Source: Sclerotiophoma versabilis
Taxonomy: Eukaryota > Ascomycota > Dothideomycetes > Pleosporales > Didymellaceae
Direction: 5' to 3'
DNA length: 64,000 bases
Assembly (NCBI GenBank): GCA_012274445.1
Contig: JAAROD010000095.1
Span: forward strand, 62,001-126,000
Position numbers and translations under genes: made by a program. Positions 21,037 through 33,100 of this stretch are shown here, piece after piece. Each line of letters opens with the position of its first letter. Positions within the stretch are counted from its first letter, which is position 1. The notes beneath the pieces are model-generated. The model made no database searches and was not told the origin of the DNA. It saw nothing but the letters and a program-made list of their open reading frames with translations.

Positions 21037-22963
21037 ATGAAGCCTTACCTGACCCAAGCCCTACCCAAGGACGAAGACCGCATCGAGCGCTGGCGGGAGG
21101 ATGCTTTCCAGGAAGCTGAAGAACGTGATGGCGCAGTCTTAGGTCTTTTCGACTCCTGTAACAACGTACTAAAAAGTCTCATTGAGCTACTGGGTCCCAC
21201 TTGGTCATCAAAGTGCGACGTGAATAGTCTTCAGCGATGTCACGGTATGCTAAGACTCTGGGCTGACCAACATGGCGTACTTGATGGGGCTCTGGAAGCA
21301 GCGCTCGAGCAATCTGTTCATATCCGTCAAGCCCTTCTGGAGTTCTTAGTCCCGCTATGCAAGATTCTTCTCCGCGGTGGGTGTCCCTCGTTATGCTTAC
21401 AGTACATCACTAAATTGACTCAGGTCTGTCGGTTCACGTCTTACCGCTTACGAAAGACAATGATACAAGTACTCTGTACAAGACTGCGCTAAAAGTTTAT
21501 CAGCAGACCAAATGGCGACTCAGTGACGGCCAAACCTCGAGTGACAGCGATGTTGCGTTGGGAAACTCAAGTGCTAAGATCGAACCGGTAGTGATGGGGG
21601 TCCTAGTCCGAAAAGTCAGAACATACACCGAATGTATTGTAGAGCTTGGCAGTTCCTTGAGTTGCCCTGCTCCCGACGAACCAGAAAACGATGGACCAAC
21701 TCTTCAGAAAGTTCAGGAGCGTTGCGCAGAAGATTATCACACGGATCGTCTGAGGGAAAAATTCCCCCAAGCCGAGGTTTTATTACTCAAAAGCCTCGGG
21801 AGGACTAGCTGGGATAGGGATCAGCGCTTGAGACAAGAGCGTGAGCTGAATGCTCAGCGTCGGACTTTTGCTATACCAGATGGCAAATCGTATGCTATTC
21901 ATTCGGAGTTCCAAGACTCGGGTCTTGGTACCTCTCTCCCAGCCAAGCCTTCCTCTTACGCAGCAACTGTGGTGTCATCTATGTCCAGTCTGGCTGGGGG
22001 TAAGCGAGTTCAGATCCCGCCTCTGTCAGCTGAAGCCATGGCTGGGAAACAATTCGAATGCAGTGTGTGTGGTAACTTTGTTCGAGCGACGAACAATCAT
22101 AAGTGGAGGTCAGTCAATTCTATTTGTATCTTTCGCTAACAGCGTTGACGTGACACAGGAAACATCTTTACGCTGACCTGCAACCCTACACATGCTTCTT
22201 TACAGATTGCGCCTTCAGTTCAAAGTCCTTTGAAACCCATCAGCTCTGGGCCACGCACATAGAACTTGCGCACAATTTCGGTCCAGACTGGGAAGTCATC
22301 CAGTGCCCATTTTGTCTCGAACCTACTGATGTTGGGAAGAAGGCGATACTGCGCCACTTCGCAGATCATATGGAAGACATAGCTATGGCAGCTGTTCCGC
22401 AAGATTTCGAATCCGACGCCGAGTCAGATACCGGGTCTGATAACGAGTCAATCGCTGACGAAGACGAACTATCACAGGGCGCTCAAGTCAGTTTGGAATA
22501 TCTTGACCAGCTAGCTAAGTTTCACAAGTTACGTGGAGACACTCTGGCCCGTTTTCCGAGTATTGGAAAGCATCCAGTAGATCTTTATAAGCTCAAGACA
22601 GGTGTTGAATCCAGAGGGGGTCTTGAGAGGGTCTCCGGGCAGAAAAAATGGGATGAAGTCAGCCATGAACTTGGTTACAGTGGCAAACTCGCGTCATCGC
22701 ACTTTGTCTCGCTCGAGAACTGTTATCAAAAATGGTTGCAACCTTATGAGGAATACGTGCGGGCTGCAAAGATCAGCTTGCACCAAATGCTCGATCAGGC
22801 ACACGAGAAACACATAGAAAAACAGACAACGCAGACGTACGAACCAGCACTAGGGAATTCACAAAAAGGCAAGCAAACAAGGGCCTCTTCGAGCGTGACC
22901 GTTAGTATTGAACAAGAGCCAAGAATTGACAAAACCCTTGAAGGGGACGACACACAGAAATGA
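21037..22963 (+). CDS. AcuF-type zinc-finger protein with KDM5-like ARID domain, copy 2 (P2)
   Basis: Exons 21037-21376, 21424-22108 and 22159-22963 give 609 residues. The first ~395 residues parallel P1, including the 47-bp intron 1 at the same phase, the KVRTYTECIVELG segment and the Cys/His block ending HFADHMEDIAMA. Instead of C2H2 fingers it then carries an ARID domain: FHKLRGDTLARFP, VDLYKLKTGVESRGG, KKWDEVSHELGYSGK, CYQKWLQPYEEY. This ARID is closest in pattern to that of fungal KDM5/Lid2 histone demethylases, but no JmjC, JmjN or PHD parts are present. The frame stops at TGA 22961-22963 and then stays open for 286 more codons with TPR repeats. The fusion of these modules is not one I know. 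Confidence 0.75.
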
Positions 22964-23824
22964 GCAAACACGCATAAATTGACACTCAAATTACTTGAGC
23001 AAAAGATGTATGCGGAAGCAGAGCAAACAAGTCGCGACATGCTGAATTCGGTGGAGAAGGTACTTGGCGAGGGTCATCCGGAGACCGTGAGAAGTATGAC
23101 CAGCTTGATGGCATCACTCTGTGCCCAAAAAAGATTTGCCGAAGCAGAGTCGGTACAGTTAAAAATTTTTGGTCTTGTGCAGAAGACGTTTGGCGAAGAA
23201 CATCTGATCACGCTTGAGAAGATGAATCATACGGCAGGGTTATCCAGAGTACAGGGAAGACACCTGGAAGCAGAAGTCGTTTATCGCAGGTTACTAGGTT
23301 TTCAAGAGAAGGTCCTCGGTGCCGACTATCCGGATACGGGTGAGACCGCCAGAATTATAGGGCAGCTCACTCGTCTTAAGGACTCGACAGCGAATAACCC
23401 AGATACCGCATCTCCATTGTCTCGAACCGAATTCCCCCCCTCCTCCGGTGCGGCAATAAAAGTTTCCCTTCCTGGAGTTATCCAGATGGTCAAAGTCCCG
23501 CCCCAGTCTGTGCAAGAGGTAGATTTGGATGCGGAGCTCGCGCAGAAAATGCAGGACAATGACGACACAACACAAGCTCCGGCAGGATACCCTACCACCA
23601 CTCAAAAGCAGGGATCCCATACTCAACGCCAAAGCATCGGGACGGACACCTCTAAACCGAAAAATCGTCGTTTGACACCAGATGAAAAGGCGCGATACAG
23701 GCAGGCGAGGTCTTGCGGAGCCTGTGGAGGCAAGCCAGCCACTGTCACGGTCCACAAACCCGACCGACCAACAGAAGACCCTAACACCGGTACTTCCGCG
23801 GGAAGTCAGGGATACTACAAGTAG
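22964..23824 (+). other. In-frame TPR-repeat extension of P2 beyond a TGA codon
   Basis: The frame of P2 continues after TGA for 286 codons to a TAG. It contains about three tetratricopeptide units of the NLR/kinesin-light-chain type (LLEQKMYAEAEQ, VLGEGHPETVRSM, LCAQKRFAEAES, VYRRLLGFQEKVLG) and a polar tail with RSCGACGGKP. The first TPR helix begins only ten codons after the TGA, so a separate gene starting here would lack a good start. A 99-base intron 22901-22999 could skip the TGA in phase but would delete part of that helix. A nonsense mutation, readthrough, or that intron are the three options. Confidence 0.6.
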
Positions 23825-25163
23825 ATGCCTTGTGTTTATGTGGGATCGGAATAACGTGCCCGCCTCTCTCTTCCGAGCGTGCAGTGCATCTCAGACGACC
23901 ATCGACATCACCGAGCCGACTCACGCTTATTAAGCCACTTTTCTAAACACGTATATCTTCTAAGAAAATAAGCAGTAGCTTTACCTCAACAATACATCTA
24001 TTTTTCGAAGTCCCTCGCGGAACCGCCTTGCAGTGTTGGATAAGGTGGTATGCCACATCGCGGCTCGAGATAGCGGACAGTATACAAGGAGAACGACGCT
24101 CGCAGTAATCAGTATTGATTCGCTCGTTTAAGATGTGCAATGTGTATTCTCAACTTCTACTTGTTGTTTGTAGTGCTCTGACTACGCGTCAAGTTCTAGT
24201 GATGTCTCTGTAGTACTATAGTTTGACTGATTTCTACAGATTCCTACACTCTTATCCAACCTTGACCTAAACTTTTGTCGAACTTCAATATTTTCAATTA
24301 TCCCTAGCCCTAAATATTTTTGATACACATTATAAACTTATTAAAACCATATTGAAATAGATTACGAACCTACACCTACCCTTTTTCGCATACTTATGCA
24401 TACATGAGACCTTGAGTGGTTGTTATTGTTAGGACTTTCCAAGACCGAAAGTTAAAGTGCGAATAAATCAAAATACCTCAACCTACTAGATCTAAACACT
24501 TCCATCGTAGTAAAAGCCCTTTGTCTCTTTCTCGTCTCTCTCCCTTCTCTCTCTTCCTTCTGCTTTGGAAGCCAGCCTAGCCCAGCTTGTTTACAATAAA
24601 TAGCCATCTATCACCAGTCTCTAACCGCCCCTCTCTGACTGCTATTTTGTCACTTTACTTTCAATCAACCTCGTTAGTTGGCTGCTGTCTTTAAGCGTGC
24701 GTGAAGGCCGCCTTACATCTGCCTTACACCCGCATTGCATTTTCAGTCAACTGGCTTGGCAGAATTAGAACTCCTAACCTTCCATCGTAGTCGGGTTGAT
24801 CGCGTCTTACGATCCTGCCTTCTTGCATCTTGCACCCTGCCGTCCTTTTAAGCATGCGTAATATCCGCTGTAGTTAGTCGTCAAAGATAGTGAGTCTAAA
24901 CCATGTTAAATTAAAACAAGAGTAGCATGTTGCTTTACATCTAGAGCCTCTAGTAATCTCCATTCAGTCTATAGTACACTACCTATACATATCGCATATC
25001 GCATACCAAATATCCAATCCACATGTATTCATATGCCTATTTATTTCTCTGGCTCTTTTAAAAAAAAAAGTCTCCATTACAGGACGGCAGCGTGAGTGAA
25101 CTGTGGAAGTGGGAGTCCTACTGCTCGAACTGCAAAGGGAGAAGACGAAGAAGAATTATGAGG
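23825..25163. other. AT-rich intergenic region
   Basis: About 1.3 kb with markedly lower GC than the neighbours, no convincing frame on either strand, and scattered short similarities such as CTTCCATCGTAG at about 24503 and 24781. It separates the duplicated pairs from core-type genes and may be an old repeat altered by RIP; this is a guess. Confidence 0.45.
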
Positions 25164-28100
25164 CTAGCCTCGCACTCTCGCGGCGTTCTCGTCCCGCTTC
25201 CCCATGTTCTCGCCGAAGCCGAAGCCTTTCTTGCCTTTCTTGCCTTTCTTGTCGCCGAACTGCTCGTCGAATTTCTTGATCGCGCCTAGACTGCTCATAT
25301 CCTCGCTGATACTTGCGCTAATCTCTTGCAGCGCGGCGTCGAAGTGTCTTGGCATCAGGGTGCGCACGGCGGGGAAGTTGTAGTTTATGCCCCTTATGAG
25401 GTGCGCTGGGGTGGGTGACGCAGAGCTCGACGGTATCAAGTCCGGCGTCGCTGGTGGTGTGGGGAAGGATGGGGTTGGGGGTGGAGAGGGTGGGCCTTCG
25501 GTGTGGTGCAGGAATGCTGGTGTGGATGCCGAGTCATTTTCGCTTCCCTCTGCTACGATCGAGTCTTCCGGCGGAGGCGTCAGTAGAGTCGCTTTGGCGG
25601 CGGCTTGAGCAGCGACTTCGTTTTCTTCCTTCACGCAGGCTAGGGCCGCGGAGACGGCAACATTTTTCAAGTCGCTGCCGCTGTAGAAGGGAGTACGTTT
25701 CGCCAGGTCATCTAAGTCGACGGCAGGATCGAGCTGTTCGCCCTTGAGATGAATGCGCAGGATCTCTTTGCGGTCAGCTTGGGTGGGGAGATCGACGAGG
25801 AGACGGCGTGGGAGGCGGCGAATTACGGCGTCGTCAAGATCAAAGGGGCGGTTTGTCGCGACCATTACAAAGACGCTGAGGTCATTCAGACCGTCCCATT
25901 CTTTGAGGAACTGGTTGAGGATATCTCGATGGCTGGTGCGCTCGCGCATTGCGTCTCGTGAGGCAAAGACCGCGTCCGCCTCGTCTAAGAAGACGATACA
26001 TGGAGACAGTTTGCGTGCAAGGGAAAAGATGGCAGCGACGTTCTTCTCGCCCTCGCCTACGTACTTGTCCATGATCTGAGAACCGGAGACTTCGAGGACC
26101 GTGCTGCCGGACTCTTTTGCTACGGCTTTGGCAAGTAGTGTCTTTCCTGTGCCTGGAGGACCGTACAACAGCGCGCCAGAAATCTTTTCTGTAGCGAGAA
26201 TGCCGTAATTGAACGCATCTGGGCGAAGGAGTGAAAGCGAGGTTATGGTGCGAATCGAGTCGACAGTCTCCTTTGGTACGTGAACTTGGTCGAACGTTGT
26301 CTTGATCTGATCGGGATTGGCAATACCAGATATCAGGCGCTTTTCGTGCTTGGTCGCGGTCGCGGTGATGCGTTGAAGGTCGCGCTGGCGCTGGATATCA
26401 GCTTCGCTGTGCCTCTTCTTCGCCTTGACGTGGGCCTCAGCATCTATGCCCAGATCCTGTCGAGGTTGTTGCTTTTGCAGTGTTTTGTCGAAAGACAGGT
26501 ACTTGGCGGTGTCGCTGGTCTTCAACAGGCCCATGGCTAGCGCGACATGTGCCCAGTTCACCTGCCCTTGTTCGATGTCATGTGGTGTTGTGCCATTGGG
26601 GTTTGTAAAATGCAACCCAAGCGCTGTCAGAGCTATTCTGTGGACCTCGTCGTACGTCAACACACGGTTGAGGTACGCCTCTGGTATAATGGTAGCAAAG
26701 TTTCGGTGGTGTTGGGTCGTCAATTCCATATCCGAGATGTGCGCAGCTGCCATAGGATCCAACGACCGTAGCATGTCTTGGGTGTGAAGCATGTTGATGG
26801 CGCAGAACTTGCCTCTTTCCCTTGGCGATAGAATTGCTGATCCAACTTCGCCCTTGGACATGGCATTAGACTCGTCCAACAGGGATGTTTTGTCGGAGTC
26901 CGCTGCTACAACAATAGTCCTGAAGAAGCTACTCTCGCCTTCTGACTGCAGGCCGTGAACACCACTAGCCGAGAGGTCAGGTGTAAGCTCAAGCGAGCAA
27001 GTGCTGCCAATGATCATAACGCTCTCTCCAGCGCTCCGTCTTTTCCGAACTATCTCTTCAAGCTTTTGGATGATGCGACCGCCGTAATGTGTGGCGTTGA
27101 GTTCCTTGAAGTCCCTAACGTAGATGATTTTCGACTTCTTTGGTACTTGAGTCTCGGTCGGAACGGGCCCGACATTCACAGCCATTGTTATCCGAGGTCT
27201 TGCGGCAGCTGGAAGAGCGGAGTTGAGATCGAGCGGTATCCCCTCAGAGCTGACAGAGTAGTCAAAAAAGTTGGGATCGCTCCCTCTCCGCTTCTTCGAC
27301 CCTGCTTCTGGTGACGTTCGCAGCTCGAAGCCCACGTTGCCAATGATGTTGCGGCTCTGCTTGAGCTCACTAGCATCGATCAAAGCTTCAAGGAGTGTCG
27401 CAAGTTTCAGATCTTCCAACTGTATCTCGCTTTGGCTTTGTGCGCGATTTGGCTCATCGGAGAGAGCGTTGGGAGATGTTTCGAAAGGACTGGATGATAT
27501 TGGTTGTCCAGCTTTGAATTTGTTTGATAGCTCCTTGATGGAAGCTAGCGCAGACAGGGGTAAGATCAAGGGAAACGCGCCCATTTTAGGCTTCTCGGAG
27601 GGGTCCATGGACGACGGCTGAGCGGATTCCAGGTCTTCTTCAGCCCCGTCATCTTTCTCCATATCCTCAAAGGCATTGGCAAGCTCGGAGCTGAGGCGAT
27701 AGGTCTCGTAACCTAACGAACGTATCGAGCGTGGTGATGGCTCGGCGCCTTCCCCGAGGTAGTCTCCTGCTAGCTGTGCAAGGTCATTAGCTCGCAGAAC
27801 AACCAAGTCAGAATCCATCTCCAGGGCAATGGCCTCCACAGCCCTGTCTATCAAGAGTTCGTGGTCAGGTACCGGCGAGTGTAGAATTAGATTTGTCTTG
27901 GTTGCAGGAAATGTATTGCCGATCGATGGGCGCAACGAGGAAAGTGCTGCTGCGATGTTGGCACGAACTTCGGCAAGTACGACAGGCGAAAGACGCTTCG
28001 AGCCTCGTGACGATCTCGACCTGGCGTGTTCCCTCTTGAGCATGTACCGCTGGGTCTTGCTGTTCAGCTCATTCACTCGCTCGGCGAGTGACTTGCTTGG

Positions 28101-28865
28101 ATCGGCTTTCATCTCCTGGGTAGCGTTGTAGAGCTGTTCACGTAGCTCGAGCCTTATTCGTAGCTCTTCTTCGCCCATGGAATGTGCGTTGTTATCGATG
28201 GGACCTAGTGACTCAGCCGCAGGACCGGACTCGGTTTCGGCGGCAATTCTCTCTTCCAGATATCGCTCGATCTTGTGCTTCTCCTGGTCGTCCAAACGCC
28301 GCCCCCACAAGCCGCGAACCAGCCAGGCCAGCACCTTGACGGCATCCAGATCCTTGGAGGCTGGTATCGAGCATGTCGCGCTCTCTCCTGCCTCGGTGTG
28401 TTTGATGGACACAGATAGTGCCTTGGGCGTGATGTGCTGTTGCAGCTCCTCGGGGACATCCTCGCGGCGCAGCACGCATCTCTTGAGGAACCAATCGGGG
28501 ACAGTCACTGGCGGCAGGCCCTGCGTCTTCCTCCCTCGCTGCTGCCGGCGCTGGGCGGCCAGATAGCGCCGCGTTGTCTCGCGCGATCGCTGGACCTTCT
28601 GCGCCAGAAGGTCTGGATCCTCGCTGGCTACCTCGGCCGCTGCCTGCTGCTCCCCTGCTGCTGCCTTGTCGCGGTCGGCCTTGTCGGCGCCATTCTCGCC
28701 AGCAGGTGTGCTGTCTGGGCCGGAGGGCGGTGTTGACGCGGATGCGAGCGCGCGTGTGGTGTGCAGTGACCGTGTGCGTGGTGTCGATGGGTAGCGGCGG
28801 CCGCGGATGAGGCGTGCTGGAGCTCGTGCTGTCGATGCTCGCAGTGCGGACCGTATCACATACAT
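25164..28865 (-). CDS. Large AAA ATPase with mitochondrial presequence (Msp1/spastin-like AAA domain)
   Basis: A single exon gives 1233 residues from the first ATG at 28865; the open frame extends upstream without another ATG. The N-terminus (MYVIRSALRASTARAPARLI) is basic and amphipathic, a probable mitochondrial presequence. The AAA module lies near residues 860-1080: Walker A GPPGTGKT near residue 900, Walker B IVFLDEADAVF near 958, sensor MVATNRPFDLDDA and arginine finger RRLPRR. A lysine/glycine-rich C-terminus (DKKGKKGKKGFGFG) ends it. The meiotic-clade features resemble Msp1/ATAD1, which extracts mislocalised membrane proteins from the outer mitochondrial membrane. However, the long N-terminal region is a fungal form whose role I do not know. 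Confidence 0.85.
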   Translation of the reverse strand: MYVIRSALRASTARAPARLIRGRRYPSTPRTRSLHTTRALASASTPPSGPDSTPAGENGADKADRDKAAAGEQQAAAEVASEDPDLLAQKVQRSRETTRRYLAAQRRQQRGRKTQGLPPVTVPDWFLKRCVLRREDVPEELQQHITPKALSVSIKHTEAGESATCSIPASKDLDAVKVLAWLVRGLWGRRLDDQEKHKIERYLEERIAAETESGPAAESLGPIDNNAHSMGEEELRIRLELREQLYNATQEMKADPSKSLAERVNELNSKTQRYMLKREHARSRSSRGSKRLSPVVLAEVRANIAAALSSLRPSIGNTFPATKTNLILHSPVPDHELLIDRAVEAIALEMDSDLVVLRANDLAQLAGDYLGEGAEPSPRSIRSLGYETYRLSSELANAFEDMEKDDGAEEDLESAQPSSMDPSEKPKMGAFPLILPLSALASIKELSNKFKAGQPISSSPFETSPNALSDEPNRAQSQSEIQLEDLKLATLLEALIDASELKQSRNIIGNVGFELRTSPEAGSKKRRGSDPNFFDYSVSSEGIPLDLNSALPAAARPRITMAVNVGPVPTETQVPKKSKIIYVRDFKELNATHYGGRIIQKLEEIVRKRRSAGESVMIIGSTCSLELTPDLSASGVHGLQSEGESSFFRTIVVAADSDKTSLLDESNAMSKGEVGSAILSPRERGKFCAINMLHTQDMLRSLDPMAAAHISDMELTTQHHRNFATIIPEAYLNRVLTYDEVHRIALTALGLHFTNPNGTTPHDIEQGQVNWAHVALAMGLLKTSDTAKYLSFDKTLQKQQPRQDLGIDAEAHVKAKKRHSEADIQRQRDLQRITATATKHEKRLISGIANPDQIKTTFDQVHVPKETVDSIRTITSLSLLRPDAFNYGILATEKISGALLYGPPGTGKTLLAKAVAKESGSTVLEVSGSQIMDKYVGEGEKNVAAIFSLARKLSPCIVFLDEADAVFASRDAMRERTSHRDILNQFLKEWDGLNDLSVFVMVATNRPFDLDDAVIRRLPRRLLVDLPTQADRKEILRIHLKGEQLDPAVDLDDLAKRTPFYSGSDLKNVAVSAALACVKEENEVAAQAAAKATLLTPPPEDSIVAEGSENDSASTPAFLHHTEGPPSPPPTPSFPTPPATPDLIPSSSASPTPAHLIRGINYNFPAVRTLMPRHFDAALQEISASISEDMSSLGAIKKFDEQFGDKKGKKGKKGFGFGENMGKRDENAARVRG

Positions 28866-30110
28866 ACGGGCGTCGAGGGCGTTCCCTTTGTGAAGAAGGG
28901 AAGGCGCCTGCAGGGAGGATGGTCGAGAGGAGGGTTGGTAAGCGAGCGGCGCGGCGCGTTGTCTTGTCACGTCTGCTTTTCTTCGCTGCCGTTCCAGGGT
29001 TCTCGGCGGCAAACAGGTCGCTTGTCGCGGCTACCCAGCGAATCACAGGGCAGCAACGCCGCAGAAGTCGACGATGAAGTGTCACAGGCGGAGAGCTGTC
29101 CGGAGCCATTGCCTCTCATTCCTCAGTGCTGGCATCGATGAACCCCCATCTTCCAGGTTGGAGTCCAAGTCCAGGGGGCAGCCCCCATGTGGCTGCCGCT
29201 CTGCCCTGAGAAGGCCTGTGTTCGCAGAGATGTTGTGAGTTCGCCAGGCACGGGAGACAGGCAGCAGATCGAGTACCTCCAGCTTGCCGTGCCCGCTTCC
29301 AGTCGCAATGTCCTGCGAGAAATGCAGCAGACTCGGGCCGAGACGCACGGCAGGGCAGCAGCGTGCATGTGGGAGTCTTCACACCGCCGAAGTGAGACCT
29401 TCAGCACCAGTCCTGCAGATGCACCACACTGGGCTGATCACCGGCGGGTAGTCGTGTTCCATGTGCTCGTGCCGTGGCTCCATCAGTCACACGGCAGACG
29501 GGTACCTGCATGATCGATGCTAGGGTTTTCACATGCCCACATATAATGTCCTCGAAGCTTGACAATAGCCGTCGTCCTCGCGATGCACCACCACGACGAG
29601 TCAATCAACGTCGAGTACCAATCTCACGATGCCTGACTGGGTAAGGCTGCAAAGCTTGGAATGTGATTGATGTGATAAGGCTTACCGAGCCCACCTGACT
29701 GGACGGTACCTGAGGCGGAAGAGGCACGGCCTCGATGATCCCCATTGTCTGTGTTGACCGCCCGCAAAAGGCGCTCAAGTCGCGCCTTGGGCCAGTCCAT
29801 TGACCGTGCATCGGCCCCTAGAGGTGCGGCAGGCGCGACTTTTCACCCTCACCCTCGCCTGTTGCTCACTTGGGCGCGCGTCACGGCTGAACTCCCTCCA
29901 GCTCACCAGTGAGTGGTGACGCATTTCCAGCTCCGCGTGCCTGACCAAACAAGGCGCGGCTGCACGGCAACCCGCAATTCAAACAGCACCCACTGCAATT
30001 CAAACATCAGCACCGCCCGCAAGCAGACCCCAGATTGTGTCATGACGTGTAGTTGAGATGTCTGTTAGCAGTCGTCGCTCTCCTTCTCCTCGACTGATCT
30101 GGAGAAAGCG
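28866..30110. other. Intergenic, divergent promoter region
   Basis: About 1.2 kb between the divergent AAA ATPase and WD40 genes. Several short overlapping frames exist on both strands, but none shows recognisable protein features, and I see no RNA gene. Confidence 0.5.
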
Positions 30111-33100
30111 ATGTCGCTTACTCCGTCCAACGCCCGAATGAGGGATGCCACGCTTGGAGCCGGCATCAAGCTCACGCCCACGCCCTCGCCCTTCGCGGCC
30201 GTCAAGAACAACCCCCGTTCTCCTGTCAAGGCGGCCCGCGCCGAAGCGACCCTTTCGCTGCGCACCGTGATAGGGACCACGGCCAGCACCGCCAACGCCT
30301 TCGACAGCCTCCCCGCCGCCCGCTGCTTTGCCTACACCGCAGGCACAGCTGCTGTTGTGGCCACCGTCGACGAGCAGCACAACATCTCTCAGCGCTTCTA
30401 CCGTGCCCGCCCCACCACCAACCCCATCAATTCCTCTTCGTCCATATACGGCGGCCCTGCCACGCCCACCCAGAATGAGAGCCGCAACAGAGCAGCTGCA
30501 TCCATGCGAGACGTCGGTCTGGGCGCTTCACCCCACGCATCGCCAGCGATCAACGATTGGAGTGACTCGCCAAACAACAGAGCATGGACTGCACGAGAGA
30601 AGATCAACGCAGCGACATGCCTAAGCTTCAGTCCAGACGGCAAGTTCCTGGCTGTGGGTGAGGTGAGTTGTCGTCATGTCGTCAGCCCTCGCACTGCACG
30701 TGCTAACATTATGCACAGACAGGGTACAAACCTCGCGTACTCATCTTCTCCAACTCCCCCGACGCCCCCTCAGACACGCCTCTCACTGCCCTGACGGAGC
30801 ATTCCTTCGGCGTCAATTGTGTAGCCTTCAGTCCGGACTCGCGCTACCTCGCGAGCATAGGGACAGCGCAGGATGGCTTCCTCTACGTATGGAGCATCAA
30901 TCCCCGCACTGGAGCCGCTACTCTGCACTCTAGCAACAAATGCGTCAGCAACATTAATCGCATGACGTGGATGGGCAACAAGCTCATCACAGTGGGCACC
31001 AGGCACGTCAAGGTGTGGTCTCTCGAGGACCGTAACCCTTTCCAACGCGTGTCAAAACCGCGTCAGAGCGACATGTTTGTTGGCAGCACAAACAAGCCAC
31101 TATCTGGCCGGAATTGTCTGCTGGGGGATCTTCAAGATGCAACCTTCACGAGTGTGTGTCAAATAGCACCCAACAAAGCCATCGTCGCGTCCGAACGCGG
31201 CGACTTGTGTCTCATCGACGAGACAGACAGAGAGCAAAGCTTTTCCCGCATAGCACACGCTGGGTTTTCCGTCAGCTCCATGGCCGCCGACGGCAAGGAG
31301 CGGCTTCATCTTGCAGGAAGTCACGGAGGACCAAAGACGTTCATGGTGGCCAGCCTTACGAGCAAGTTGACCCCGCCACCATCACCATCCACTCTGAGTT
31401 CTCGAGGCGAATCGCCCACTATTTCCGTCACAGATTGCAGTAATCAGATCAATGCAATCGCTTGTCTGGCTGAACACATTGTGACGGTAGATTCGCAGCG
31501 TGCTATTCGGCTGTTCCATCTTTGCGCAACACCTCAAGCCTCTGAGCTCACTCCAAATCAAGTAAGCGATGAGGCGAGCATTGGTGACGTCGTCCATACG
31601 CTGCCAGCTCAAGGTGATTCTGTGTTAGGGGTCAGAGTTTTGTCTCAGCCCAATAATCTCGATGCTTCTTACTATACATGGGCTGCTGGTGGTAGTGTCA
31701 TCTTCTGGACTCAAACCGGCAGTATCCAAAGATGTCTACAAGTATCACTTGAGCAGCCTGCTGAGCCCGACTTCTTGCAAAACGAACTCCGTACGGTTCG
31801 CGCTTCTTCTGATGCGAGTTTTCTTGTAACTGGAGATAAACTGGGCGTTCTGAGGATTATCGACTGCAGATTCGAGGCTGTGATCTTCGAATCAAGGGCG
31901 CATTCGAACGAGATCACCAGCATTGCCATTTTCGAAGACGAGAGCTCCACTCTTGTTGCCTCCGCCAGCAGAGATCGCACCGTACAGATCTTTGGTCGCG
32001 ACAAAGGCAGATGGACATTGCTACAAACCTTGGACGAGCATGCTGGAGCTGTGTCAGGCGTACAGTTCTCACAAAACGGCACACGTCTCGTTTCGTCATC
32101 AAGTGATCGCAGCATTGTCGTGCGCGAGATGTTGTCTCGAGAAGAGGATGACCAGACTGTTCGCGTCTTCGTCTTCCTCCGCTGCATAGCTTTTAAATCA
32201 ACGCCGGTGTCTATGACATGGGACGTCGATCAGGATGATGTACTGATTGTATCGAGCGTCGACCGCCAGGTCCACAAATACGATTTACAGAGCGGGCAAT
32301 GCCTGAGCAACTTCAAGGCATCCGACAACGATGGAGGTGATGCCGTCGTTCTGCATTCGCTAGCCCACATTCCACGTGAATGGGGCTCGCCACTCATCGC
32401 AGGCGTGTCAAGCACAGACAAGTCGATACGTGTTTACGACGAAAGTGGCGCACTCCTTGCCCGAGACTGGGGCCACACCGAGGGCGTCACCGATATCGCG
32501 TTTGTACAACCTTCAAACTCACAGCATGAAGACTCACGCGAGAAGTCCCTTGTCACGGTTGCCGTCGATGGAACCATCTTCGTCTGGGGTCTGGCTTTGC
32601 AGTCACCGTGTCGTCAAGAAACCTCAAAGTCAATGGATGTGATTGACACATCGGCACAGTCAGCGTCAAATCTACTGGCGAGCAAACCTCCAATACGCCG
32701 CGTGCTATCACAGTCTGAGCTCTCCAAATTTCAACGCTCGCCGGAAGACAGCGGCAGTGCGACCCCTACTGGAAACAGATCGCCCACGTTGAAGAAGAAA
32801 CTTTCGAAGTTTTCTCTGCAAAAGACACAGACACCAAAGCTTGACCCATCACCATTACCTAGCAGCGTACGGGAGAGGAGAAATGGGGGTGCAACAAGTC
32901 ACGCGTTTTTTCGCCGGAAGAACAATACCTCACCTTCACCTCCAGCCTCACCCAAAGCGCGCATAACACAAAGGCGTGCCTCAGTAGACGTCAGGTCAAG
33001 GACGAATCTTAAAGCGCAATCAAATGAGTATGGTAGCCTTGCGACAGCAAGCGAAAGTTTCTGCAGACAGCTCAAAGCATATCGTAAACGTCTCGCCAAC

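Noticed and set aside
28213..29109. A 298-codon minus-strand frame overlapping the AAA ATPase N-terminus
   Set aside because: It overlaps the ATPase coding sequence in another frame, is Arg/Pro-rich and has no motif.
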